From the NCBI GenBank assembly GCA_014208095.1, contig JACHMT010000001.1:2046001-2110000 (forward strand): 64,000 nt of DNA, read 5' to 3'. Positions 33,119 to 40,629 of this stretch are shown here, piece after piece. A program made the translations under genes and the position numbers. Within the stretch, counting starts at the first letter, position 1, and each line of letters starts with the position of its first letter. The notes beneath the pieces are model-generated. The model had not been told where the DNA came from. It searched no databases and saw only the letters and a program-made list of their open reading frames with translations. Source of the stretch: Actinospineispora eucalypti (GTDB taxonomy: Bacteria > Actinomycetota > Actinomycetes > Mycobacteriales > Pseudonocardiaceae).

Positions 33119-34257
33119 GCGTGCTGAGCGCCCGGGTGGACACCGTGGCGGAGCTGCACGGCGCGCTGGCGGAGTTCGTCGGGGAACGCGTCGGCGCGGA
33201 CGTCTCGGTGAGCGAGCCGCGCCGGATGGCCGGCGGCACCGGCAACGAGACCTGGGCCTTCGACGTGCTGGACCCGGCCGGCCTGGTCCGGGACCGGCTG
33301 GTGCTGCGCCGCACGGTCGAGCAGGGCATGCTCGACGGCGACCCGGGCACCGAGTTCGAGCTGCTCACCGCGCTGGACCGGGCCGGGTTCCCGGTGCCCC
33401 GCCCCCGGTGGTGCGTCACCGAGGACTCGCCGCTGGCCCGCCCGTTCATCGTGGTGGAGCGGCTGTCCGGCACCGACCTGCGCAAACACCTGGCGCGGAA
33501 CGCGCCTGCCGGGCGCGCGCCCAGTTCGGCGCGCGCGGGGGATACAGCGCGAAACGCGCCTGCCGAGCGGGTGCCCGGTTCGGCGCCCGCGGGAGATGCA
33601 GTGCGGAACGCGCCGGCCGAGCGGTTGCCCGGTTCGGCATGCGCGGGAGATACAGCGGCCCGGCCGGATGTGGACCGCCGACGGCTGGGCCGGCGCCTGG
33701 TTCGCCTGCAGGCCGGGCTGCACCGCCTGGTGCCCGTGCCGGGGCTGGACGACTCGCCCCCGCTGGACCGGTGGGCCGAGGCGATCGAACGGGCCACCGG
33801 CGACCCCGGCCCGCTGCTGGCCACCGCGCTGGACTGGCTGCGCGCCACCCCGCCCGAGCCCGGGCACCGCTGTGTCGTGCACGGCGACTTCAAGACCAAC
33901 AACCTGGTGCTGGGCGCCGACGACACCCTGACCGTGCTGGACTGGGAGCTGGCGCACGTCGGCGACCCGGTCGAGGACCTGGCCTGGACGATGCTGTGGA
34001 CCACCGGGTTCGACCTGGTCGGCGGCCTGCTCGGGGTGGACGAGTACCTGGCCGCCTACCAGGCCGAGGCCGGCCGGCCGGTGGAGCCGGCCCGGCTGCG
34101 CTACTGGCGGATCTTCGCGCTGGTCAAGCTGGCGGCGATCTTCCTCACCGGGGTTTCCCGGTCCACCGACCCGACGCCGACGCTGATGGGCCGGGCGGTG
34201 CACCACATCGATGCCGAGCTGGGCTCCCTGCTACCGGAAGCGCTGGTCGCGTCGTGA
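33115..34257 (+). CDS. APH-fold phosphotransferase with a repeat-derived insertion
   Basis: A 380-residue kinase of the aminoglycoside-phosphotransferase fold (the group near ACAD10/ACAD11 kinases). The catalytic loop is VVHGDFKTNNL (about residues 259-269) and the metal loop LDWELAHVGDP (about 278-288); the N-lobe has GGTGNETWAF. Residues about 127-180, just after the hinge VVERLSGTDLRKHL, are three 18-residue repeats (ARNAPAxxxPxSAxAGD) encoded by a tandem 54-bp repeat at 33493-33654, which is not part of the family fold. The kinase core remains intact and in frame. Such kinases probably phosphorylate hydroxylated acyl substrates. Confidence 0.85.
   Translation: MSVLSARVDTVAELHGALAEFVGERVGADVSVSEPRRMAGGTGNETWAFDVLDPAGLVRDRLVLRRTVEQGMLDGDPGTEFELLTALDRAGFPVPRPRWCVTEDSPLARPFIVVERLSGTDLRKHLARNAPAGRAPSSARAGDTARNAPAERVPGSAPAGDAVRNAPAERLPGSACAGDTAARPDVDRRRLGRRLVRLQAGLHRLVPVPGLDDSPPLDRWAEAIERATGDPGPLLATALDWLRATPPEPGHRCVVHGDFKTNNLVLGADDTLTVLDWELAHVGDPVEDLAWTMLWTTGFDLVGGLLGVDEYLAAYQAEAGRPVEPARLRYWRIFALVKLAAIFLTGVSRSTDPTPTLMGRAVHHIDAELGSLLPEALVAS
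33493..33654. repeat. Three tandem 54-bp repeats inside a coding region
   Basis: Three head-to-tail copies of exactly 54 bp: 33493-33546, 33547-33600 and 33601-33654. Copies 1 and 2 differ at 8 of 54 positions. Each copy contains GCCGA or a near form and TTCGGC as facing arms of a hairpin. The unit length is a multiple of three, so the gene stays open; each adds 18 residues. A fourth copy is at 46039-46090. Confidence 0.9.
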
Positions 34258-34772
34258 CCGGGTCCGTGGACGGGCTGGCCACCCTCGAGAGGGTGCGGGT
34301 TTTTCTCGCCGAGCGGGTCGCGCCCTCGGTGCCGGGCGAGCTGGCCGGCGAGTTCCGCGCGGCGGTCAAGCTGCTGGAGACCACCGGTGCCGAGCTGAAC
34401 GAGCGGCATGTGCGGCTGAGCGCCGAGCTGGCCGACCTGCTGCGCCACGCCGACCGGATCATCCGGCGGTTCGGCCTGGAGCCGCACGGCCCGGTGCTGC
34501 TCGCGCTGTTCCGGCGGGCCGAGGAGCTGGACCTGCTGGATCTGCACGGCCTGGACGCGCTCTGGCGGGACGCCCGGGCGCTGGGCTCCGCGCTGCTGGT
34601 CGAGCTGCGCGGCTACCGGGACCTCCCGGACACCCCGGCCGATGCCCGCGCCGAGGCCACCGAGCTGGCCGCCGACTTCTGCGCCTGCCTCGGGGAACAC
34701 GCCCGGGCCCGGCTGCACTGGCAAGCGGTTTTCCCGGCTATTCGAAACCCGCCCCTGGAGGACGATCGATGA
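34254..34772 (+). CDS. DUF6285-like partner of the APH-fold kinase
   Basis: A 172-residue, helix-rich acidic protein starting at GTG 34254 and overlapping the kinase stop. The opening LERVRVFLAERVAPSVPGEL and AVKLLETTGAELNERH match the DUF6285 family as I know it, which commonly follows APH-fold kinases in actinobacterial and proteobacterial lipid clusters. No catalytic motif or membrane segment is visible. It may bind or regulate the kinase. It overlaps the aldehyde dehydrogenase gene by ATGA. Confidence 0.75.
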   Translation: MTGSVDGLATLERVRVFLAERVAPSVPGELAGEFRAAVKLLETTGAELNERHVRLSAELADLLRHADRIIRRFGLEPHGPVLLALFRRAEELDLLDLHGLDALWRDARALGSALLVELRGYRDLPDTPADARAEATELAADFCACLGEHARARLHWQAVFPAIRNPPLEDDR

Positions 34773-36190
34773 CCGCACTGTCCCCGTCCGGCCCGCTGGT
34801 CGACGGCAAGCTGGTGGAAACGCCGCACACCATCACCGTGGTCAACCCGGCCACCGGCGAGGCGTGCGCCGAGTGCCCGGCCGCGACCCCGGAGCTGCTG
34901 GAACGGGCGGTCGACGCGGCGGTCCGGGCCGCCCCGGCCTGGGCCAAGGAACCCGGCGCACGCCGGTGGACCCTGGAGACCGTCGCCACGGTTCTCGACG
35001 AGAACCGCGAAGCGCTGGCCCGGACGCTGTCCACGGAGACCGGGATCCCGGTGCGGGACGCCGCCATGGAGGCCGCCGGCGCGGCGGCGTTCGCCCGCCA
35101 CCGGGCGGCCGGCCCGCTGCCCGTCGACTCGGTGCACGACGACGAGCGCCAGCGGGTGCAGGTCCGCCGAGCCCCGATCGGCGTGGTCGGCGCGATCATC
35201 CCGTGGAACGCGCCGCTGCTGATCAGCGCGGAGAAGATCTCCACCGCGTTCGCCACCGGCAACACGGTGATCGTCAAGCCGTCCCCGCTGGCCCCGCTCA
35301 CCACCGCGCTGCTGGGCGAGCTGCTCGCGCAGAGCGTCCCGTCCGGCGTGCTGGGCGTGCTCCCCGGCGGCGACGAGCTGGGGGCGGCGCTGGTCGCCCA
35401 CCCGGCCGTCGGGATGATCTCCTTCACCGGCAGCATCGACGCCGGCCGGGCGATCATGGCCGCGGCGGCCCCCCGGTTGAAGCGGCTGTCCCTGGAGCTG
35501 GGCGGGAACGACGCGGCCATCGTGCTTCCGGACGTCTCCGGCGGTGCCGTGGCCAAGACGGCGGCCAAGGTCTACGCGGGCGCGTTCTACCGGTCCGGCC
35601 AGGTGTGCGCGGCGATCAAGCGGCTGTACCTGCCCCGGCCGGTGTTCGGCGAGTTCACCGAGGCGCTGGCCGCGCTGGCCGGCCAGGCGGTGGTCGGCGA
35701 CCCGTTCGACCCGTCGGTGACCATGGGGCCGGTGTCCAACCGGGCACAGTCGGACCGGGTGCGCGGGCTGGTGGAGGACGCGGTGGCGGCCGGCGGCACG
35801 GTGCTGGCCGGTGGCCCCGAGGTGAGCGGTCCCGGCTACTTCCACCGTCCGACGCTGGTGACCGGGTTGGCGGCCGATACCGCGCTGGTGGCCCAGGAGC
35901 AGTTCGGCCCGGCGCTGCCGGTGCTGCCCTACGACGAGGTGGACGAGGCGGTGGCGGCCGCGAACGACACGGACTACGGCCTTGGCGCGTCGGTGTGGAC
36001 CACCGACCCGGAGCGCGGGGCCGAGGTGGCGGCGTCGCTGGACGCCGGCTCTGTCTGGGTCAACCGGCACGGCGTGGTCTCCCCGGAGATCCCGTTCGGC
36101 GGCATGAAACAGAGCGGCTACGGGCGCGCCAACGGCGCGGCCGGGCTGGACCAGTACAGCGAGCTCAAAACGGTCAGCGTGCGGAGGTAA
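34769..36190 (+). CDS. Aldehyde dehydrogenase family protein
   Basis: A 473-residue NAD(P)-dependent aldehyde dehydrogenase. Coenzyme-binding PWNAPLL and VKPSPLAPL, FTGSIDAGR, the general base Glu243 in LELGGND, and nucleophile Cys280 in GQVCAA are all present; C-terminal FGGMKQSGYGR is typical. Length and motifs indicate an active enzyme. It would oxidise an aldehyde made by the aldolase or by alcohol oxidation. Start ATG 34769 overlaps the DUF6285 gene. Confidence 0.92.
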   Translation: MTALSPSGPLVDGKLVETPHTITVVNPATGEACAECPAATPELLERAVDAAVRAAPAWAKEPGARRWTLETVATVLDENREALARTLSTETGIPVRDAAMEAAGAAAFARHRAAGPLPVDSVHDDERQRVQVRRAPIGVVGAIIPWNAPLLISAEKISTAFATGNTVIVKPSPLAPLTTALLGELLAQSVPSGVLGVLPGGDELGAALVAHPAVGMISFTGSIDAGRAIMAAAAPRLKRLSLELGGNDAAIVLPDVSGGAVAKTAAKVYAGAFYRSGQVCAAIKRLYLPRPVFGEFTEALAALAGQAVVGDPFDPSVTMGPVSNRAQSDRVRGLVEDAVAAGGTVLAGGPEVSGPGYFHRPTLVTGLAADTALVAQEQFGPALPVLPYDEVDEAVAAANDTDYGLGASVWTTDPERGAEVAASLDAGSVWVNRHGVVSPEIPFGGMKQSGYGRANGAAGLDQYSELKTVSVRR

Positions 36191-36195
36191 GGGCG

Positions 36196-37083
36196 ATGGA
36201 GAAACTGCTCGGCGAAGGCCACTTCTTCGAAGGCCCGCGCTGGCACGAAGGGGCCTGGTACGTGTCCGACCTGTACGCCCACCAGGTGCGGCGGGTCACC
36301 GAGGACGGCAAACCGGAGGACTGGGCGGCGGCGCCCGGCCAGCCGTCCGGCCTGGGCTGGCTGCCGGACGGCTCGATGCTGGTCGTCTCGATGCTGGACC
36401 GGCAGGTGCTGCGCCGCCGGCCGGACGGCCAGGTGGTCCGCCACGCCGACCTCTCGGTGGCCTCGGCGCATCCGATCAACGACATGGTGGTGGACGCGCA
36501 CGGCCGGGCCTACGTGGCCACCTTCGGCTTCGACCTGTTCGCCGGGGGCCAGCCCGAGCCGGGCGAGGTGCTGCGGGTCGACCCGGACGGCACGGTGTCG
36601 GTCGCGGCCGGAGGCCTGTGTTTCGCCAACGGCATGGTGGTCACGCCGGAGAACGACACGCTGATCGTGGCCGAGACCTTCGGCAGCCGGTTCACCGCGT
36701 TCACCATCGCCGACGACGGCACGCTGACCGACCGGCGGGTGTGGGGGCAGCTGGGGCGCGCGCCTTCGTACGAGTCGATCGAGACCATCGTGGACACCGA
36801 CTTCGCCCCGGACGGCTGCGTGCTGGACGCCGAGGGGCACATCTGGGTGGCCGACGCGCTGCACGGCCGGGCCTGCCGGGTGGCGCCCGGCGGGGCGATC
36901 GTCGACGAGGTCCGGGCGCCGGGCGGGCTGGGCCTCTACGCCTGCACGCTGGGCGGCTCGGACGGGCGCAGCCTGCTGCTGTGCACCGCGCCCAGCTTCG
37001 CCGACCACGAGCGCAAGGCGGCCCGCGAGGCCGAGCTGTACGTCCACCGGGTCGCCGTGCCGCGCAACGACTCCCGGCCCTGA
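36196..37083 (+). CDS. SMP-30/gluconolactonase-family hydrolase
   Basis: A 295-residue six-bladed beta-propeller lactonase. Metal ligands of the family are visible: Glu in FFEGPRW (near residue 13), Asn in FANGM (near 143) and Asp in DGCVLDAEG (near 207). Starts at ATG 36196, five bases after the dehydrogenase stop, with GGAGG about 10 bases upstream. A lactonase fits a pathway with a Baeyer-Villiger step on a cyclic ketone, giving ring opening. Substrate not defined by sequence. Confidence 0.87.
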   Translation: MEKLLGEGHFFEGPRWHEGAWYVSDLYAHQVRRVTEDGKPEDWAAAPGQPSGLGWLPDGSMLVVSMLDRQVLRRRPDGQVVRHADLSVASAHPINDMVVDAHGRAYVATFGFDLFAGGQPEPGEVLRVDPDGTVSVAAGGLCFANGMVVTPENDTLIVAETFGSRFTAFTIADDGTLTDRRVWGQLGRAPSYESIETIVDTDFAPDGCVLDAEGHIWVADALHGRACRVAPGGAIVDEVRAPGGLGLYACTLGGSDGRSLLLCTAPSFADHERKAAREAELYVHRVAVPRNDSRP

Positions 37084-37096
37084 TCGGAGCGAGAAG

Positions 37097-37612
37097 ATGG
37101 TCGAACTTGATCCCGTGACCGCCGACCCCACCGACCTGCGGCGGCTGTACGGGTACTTCCCGAGCGGGGTGACCGCGGTCTGCGCGCTGTCCGGCGAGGT
37201 CCCGGTCGGCATGGCGGCGAGCGCGTTCACCGCCGTGTCGATCGATCCGCCGCTGGTCTCGGTGTGCGTGCAGAACAGCTCCACCACCTGGCCGAAGCTG
37301 CGCAGGCTGCACCGGCTGGGGGTCAGCGTGCTCGCCCAGCACCAGCACCGGGAGTGCCGGACGCTGGCGATGAAGGAGGGCGACCGGTTCGCCGGGATCG
37401 ACTGGGTGGCCACCCCCGGCGGCGCGATCGTGGTGAGCGAGGCGACCGCCTGGCTGGAGTGCTCGCTCTACTCCGAGCTGGTCGCCGGCGACCACGCGAT
37501 CGCCCTGCTGGAGGTGCACGCGTTCCGCATCGACCTGGAGCGGTCGCCGCTGGTGTTCCACGAGAGCCGGTTCCGCAAGCTGGCCAACATCGTGGAGGGG
37601 GCGCCGCGATGA
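37097..37612 (+). CDS. Flavin reductase (HsaB/HpaC-like)
   Basis: A 171-residue FMN-binding split-barrel reductase. Motifs are FPSGVTAVCAL (about 17-27), MAASAFTAVSIDPPLVSVCVQNSS (36-59) and the strand DHAIALLEVHAFRID. It makes free reduced flavin from NAD(P)H for two-component oxygenases. Likely clients in the operon are the HsaA-like (22776) and LLM-class (26601) proteins. It overlaps the RibB-like gene by four bases. Confidence 0.9.
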   Translation: MVELDPVTADPTDLRRLYGYFPSGVTAVCALSGEVPVGMAASAFTAVSIDPPLVSVCVQNSSTTWPKLRRLHRLGVSVLAQHQHRECRTLAMKEGDRFAGIDWVATPGGAIVVSEATAWLECSLYSELVAGDHAIALLEVHAFRIDLERSPLVFHESRFRKLANIVEGAPR

Positions 37613-38220
37613 GCACCCTGGCCGCGGTGTTCCGGGAGCTGCGCGCCGGCCGGCCGGTCGTGGTGGCGGGCCCGCTCGGGCAGCCCGGTGACCTGGTGGT
37701 GGCGGCCGAGTCGGTCACCACGGAGTCGGTGGCGTTCCTGGTGCGCCACACCTCGGGGTTCGTCTGCGTGGCCCTGCCGGGGGCGGACTGCGACCGGCTC
37801 CGGTTACCTCCGATGTACCCGTTCTCCGACGACCCGGCCCGGGGGCGCTTCACGGTCACCGTGGACGCGGCGGCCGGCGTGTCCACCGGCATCTCCGCCG
37901 GCGACCGGGCGCTCACCATCCGCCTGCTCGGGGGTGCGGCGACGACGGCCGCCGACCTGGTGCGCCCGGGGCACGTGGTGCCCTGCCGGGTGGCCGAAGG
38001 GGGCGTGCTGGCCCGTCCGGGGGCGGCCGAGGCGGCGAGCGACCTGGCGGCCGCGGCCGGCCTGCGGCCCTCGGCGGCGTACAGCGCGGTGGTCAGCACC
38101 CGGTACCCGGGCGAGCTGGCGCGCGGCGCGGAGCTGGCCCACTTTGCCGCCCGCCACGGCCTGGCCGCCACCTCGGTGGACGACCTGACCGCGCACCTGC
38201 GGGGTGTGGCCGCCGCCTGA
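37609..38220 (+). CDS. RibB-like protein lacking catalytic residues
   Basis: A 203-residue protein with the fold of 3,4-dihydroxy-2-butanone-4-phosphate synthase: PGDLVVAAESVTTESVAFLVRHTSG, LRLPPMYPF, TVTVDAAAGVSTGISAGDRA and RPGHVVPCRV align with RibB. But the acidic loop of RibB (DDEDRENEGD-like, metal and catalysis) is AGPLGQPGD with a two-residue shortening, the conserved His of GHTEA is replaced (PGAAEA), and the Glu of the CEIM strand is absent (AYSAVV). It cannot be a normal riboflavin-synthesis enzyme. It overlaps the flavin reductase and closes the operon, so a flavin-related or new role is possible. Confidence 0.75.
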   Translation: MSTLAAVFRELRAGRPVVVAGPLGQPGDLVVAAESVTTESVAFLVRHTSGFVCVALPGADCDRLRLPPMYPFSDDPARGRFTVTVDAAAGVSTGISAGDRALTIRLLGGAATTAADLVRPGHVVPCRVAEGGVLARPGAAEAASDLAAAAGLRPSAAYSAVVSTRYPGELARGAELAHFAARHGLAATSVDDLTAHLRGVAAA

Positions 38221-38275
38221 AGGCCGGTCATCAGACCACTTCCAGCCAAGGGTGGCCGGGGTGCACGCGCGACAG

Positions 38276-38680
38276 CTACTCGGACAGCCGGGCCCGGCGC
38301 GACCGGTCCATCGCGGGGAGTGCCTGCGGGAAGTCCGCCACGTCCTTGGCCCGCGGTGATTTCGCCTTGAACAGCAGCGCGACCTCCGGGATCACATAGG
38401 GGATGCCGTCGCTGGTACGGAGGATCAGATCGTCGTAGGGCAGGGTGATCGAGGCGTCGCGCCGGCACACCCACCAGTCGCCCCGGTGCGGCTCGCGGAA
38501 CACGTCGAGTCGGTATTGCCCGGTCGCCGGTTCATGCAGCCAGGTCTGATGCTGGTTGTCCGCTTCCTCGGGGAACGGCCAGGCGTGTCCGTCGCCGACG
38601 AACAGATCCAGTGCCCACCCCGCCGCGACGTACCAGTGCAACCGGGTGCTCCGCAGCCGTTCGGTCAGCGCCGCGCTCAA
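38276..38680 (-). pseudogene. Nucleotidyltransferase remnant with internal deletion
   Basis: A 134-codon reading frame resembling aminoglycoside-type nucleotidyltransferases: WYVAAGWALDLFVG at the start and the C-terminal DGIPYVIPEVALLFKAKSPRAKDVADF match the family. Between LDLFVG and GHAWPFPEE the segment of about 45 residues with the metal-binding Arg-His-x-Asp motif is missing. The only start is a TTG, and the 5' end abuts a truncated VOC gene. I read it as a dead remnant. It lies convergent to the catabolic operon. Confidence 0.6.
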
Positions 38681-38689
38681 CCAATGCGG

Positions 38690-38898
38690 AGTTCGTCACG
38701 GTCTTCGGCTGGGGCACCTTGAAAAAGGGCATCCGGCGCACGCCCCGATGATCGGGCGCCTCCAGGGCGACGGCGTCATCATCGAGGTCGTCGCTGTTGA
38801 GCGGGAGCCGCCGGTAGCCGGTCACCTGTGACCAGAACGCGGCCATTCGCTCGGGGTCAGAGCAGTCGAACGTGACACTGAAGATGAACGAGCTCATG
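38690..38898 (-). pseudogene. Truncated VOC/glyoxalase-family gene
   Basis: Starts at ATG 38898 with MSSFIFSVTFDCSDPERMAA and runs through FWSQVTGYRRLP to PFFKVPQPKTVTN, the normal first half of a VOC (glyoxalase/bleomycin-resistance) protein. After that the frame enters DNA of the neighbouring nucleotidyltransferase remnant and makes no sense (Arg-rich). Only about 65 of 120-130 residues remain. The join near 38690 looks like a deletion junction that fused two unrelated genes. Confidence 0.6.
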
Positions 38899-39027
38899 GA
38901 GCGTCCTGATAGACGTGATCGTGGAACTGCCTGGCGGCGATCATCATCGCAACGATCGCCTACCCGGCGCAGCGACCAGGCTTGCTCACGGGTCAGCTTC
39001 AAGCCAGGACCAGCTCGCAATCTTGTT

Positions 39028-40281
39028 TTATGCGGTGAGCGGTGTTCGGGGTTTTCGGCGTGGTGTCTGGCTGGCGTCTATCCATTTCGGGGGTGTGAAC
39101 TCGGGCCATCCGTTGTGGATGCGGATTTCCCATCCGGCGTGGTGGATCATCCGGTGGTGCGCCCAGCAGAGCATGACCAGGTTGTTCAGGTCGGTGCGGC
39201 CGCCGTGGGCCCAGGGAATGATGTGGTGCACCTCGCAGTGGCGGGGTTTTCTGTTGCAGCCCCGCCAGGCGCAGCCTTGGTCGCGGGCGGCGATGGCGCG
39301 GCGTTGGTAGTGGTCCACGGTGCGGCGGATCCGCCCCACATCCACGACCGTGCTGTCGCCGTCGAGGACGACGGGTAGGACTTTGCAGTCACACGCGAGT
39401 TGGCGGATGTGCGCGGTGGTGGCCCAGCCGAGTCCGAGGGTTGCTCCGCGGACCCGTTCCCGCAGGTCTTTTTCCTGCACGATCACGGTCAGGTGGGGTC
39501 GTTCCCCACCTTGAACAGGTAGGTCTGCCTGGTTGAGTGCCTGGACACATAGGGCGCCGAGGGCATCGGCGTCGCGTTCGGGCAGGGACTTGTCCTCGTC
39601 GTCGTTGCCGCTGGTGCGGTGGCCTTCCAACGCCAAGGACAGGGCGGTGAAGGTCGGGGTGTCGAGTTGGCCTGTGATCCGGCCGCCGTGGCCGTCGCGG
39701 CAGCGGTACAGGTACAGCTCGTTGAGTTGTGGTTTCTCGTCCTCGGGTTCGGGGCCGTCCTGGTCGAGGGTGTTCAGTAGTTGGGTGCCGAGGCGGCGTA
39801 GCTCGTCGGGCCGACACGTGGTTGCCCACTCGGCGAGCTGTTTCTCCGCTCCGCCCCACACCCCGGGGTCCAATCGCCGTCCGGTGGGGGAGTTCAACAG
39901 GTTCTCGATCACGTCGGCGTGCGGCTGGTCGATGGTCAGCGCACCCAACGCGGCGGCGGTGGCGGGCATGGCCGGTTCAACCGGTTGCCCATCCAGGGTG
40001 GTGGGGAACACGGCGCGGGCGACCGCGACCATGCGTCGGGCGCGTTGTGGGTGGTAGCCGAGTAGGTCGGCGATCGCGGCGCGGGTGGTGACACAGCGCT
40101 GGTCGAACTCCCCCGAGCGGTCCAGATCGGCGATCTCTGACAGCCTCAGGTGCGACAGGTCCCGTATTAGCCGTTCGACGGCTTTGAGTCCTTCGATCTT
40201 GGTGGCGCCATCGGCGGTGGCGAGGTACGCGCGGAGGGCGGCCACCGCGGCGGCCGCTTCTTCAACGCGTGACTCGAACAT
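39028..40281 (-). CDS. DUF222/HNH endonuclease (13E12-type)
   Basis: A 417-residue protein. Residues about 10-290 form the helical DUF222 domain (DLSHLRLSEIADLDRSGEF, LGYHPQRARRMVAVARAVF), and the C-terminus holds an HNH nuclease: CAWRGC and RHCEVHHIIPWAHGG, then NLVMLCWAHHRMIH. This family is multicopy in mycobacteria and other actinomycetes (REP13E12-like) and is often linked to mobile DNA. Start ATG 40281 has no strong ribosome site. Its role here is unknown; position among broken genes fits an accessory region. Confidence 0.85.
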   Translation of the reverse strand: MFESRVEEAAAAVAALRAYLATADGATKIEGLKAVERLIRDLSHLRLSEIADLDRSGEFDQRCVTTRAAIADLLGYHPQRARRMVAVARAVFPTTLDGQPVEPAMPATAAALGALTIDQPHADVIENLLNSPTGRRLDPGVWGGAEKQLAEWATTCRPDELRRLGTQLLNTLDQDGPEPEDEKPQLNELYLYRCRDGHGGRITGQLDTPTFTALSLALEGHRTSGNDDEDKSLPERDADALGALCVQALNQADLPVQGGERPHLTVIVQEKDLRERVRGATLGLGWATTAHIRQLACDCKVLPVVLDGDSTVVDVGRIRRTVDHYQRRAIAARDQGCAWRGCNRKPRHCEVHHIIPWAHGGRTDLNNLVMLCWAHHRMIHHAGWEIRIHNGWPEFTPPKWIDASQTPRRKPRTPLTA

Positions 40282-40629
40282 GCGTTCATGTTATCGTAGA
40301 TTGCGCCTGGGAGCAAAATGATTGAAGATGGAGGTGTGCGTCGTGTGCCGTACCCGGCCTGTAACGCAAGGCAGGACCCGGGGCACCGGCTTTCAGAGCG
40401 GGTTTCCCGCTGTGGTCCCGTCCAAAGAGAATCAAAAAGGGGAGGGAGGTTTTCGATCCGTCGGATGTCGGAGACATCCGAACGGCTCGGCGCTGCGGCG
40501 CCGAACCAAACGTCCGTAGTAACTACTGTCCCGCCGGCGAGACGAATGCGCAGGTGACCCGGACCACGGCCGGTCGCCCGGGCGATAGCATGCGGCGCGG
40601 ATCGACGGCGATTCGAGGCTGGAGGGTGC
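40282..40629. promoter_or_regulatory. Divergent intergenic region with two adjacent hairpins
   Basis: 348 bases without a gene between the HNH gene and the multikinase gene. Two hairpins follow each other: CGGATGTC-GGA-GACATCCG at 40462-40480 (perfect 8-bp arms), and GGCTCGGCGC-TGCG-GCGCCGAACC at 40484-40507 (10-bp arms with one G-T pair). They lie 120-170 bases before the multikinase start and could form a structured leader or protein sites. Nothing else stands out. Confidence 0.45.

Noticed and set aside
33493..33654. CRISPR array
   Set aside because: The repeats are directly adjacent with no spacers, are inside an open reading frame and there are no cas genes.
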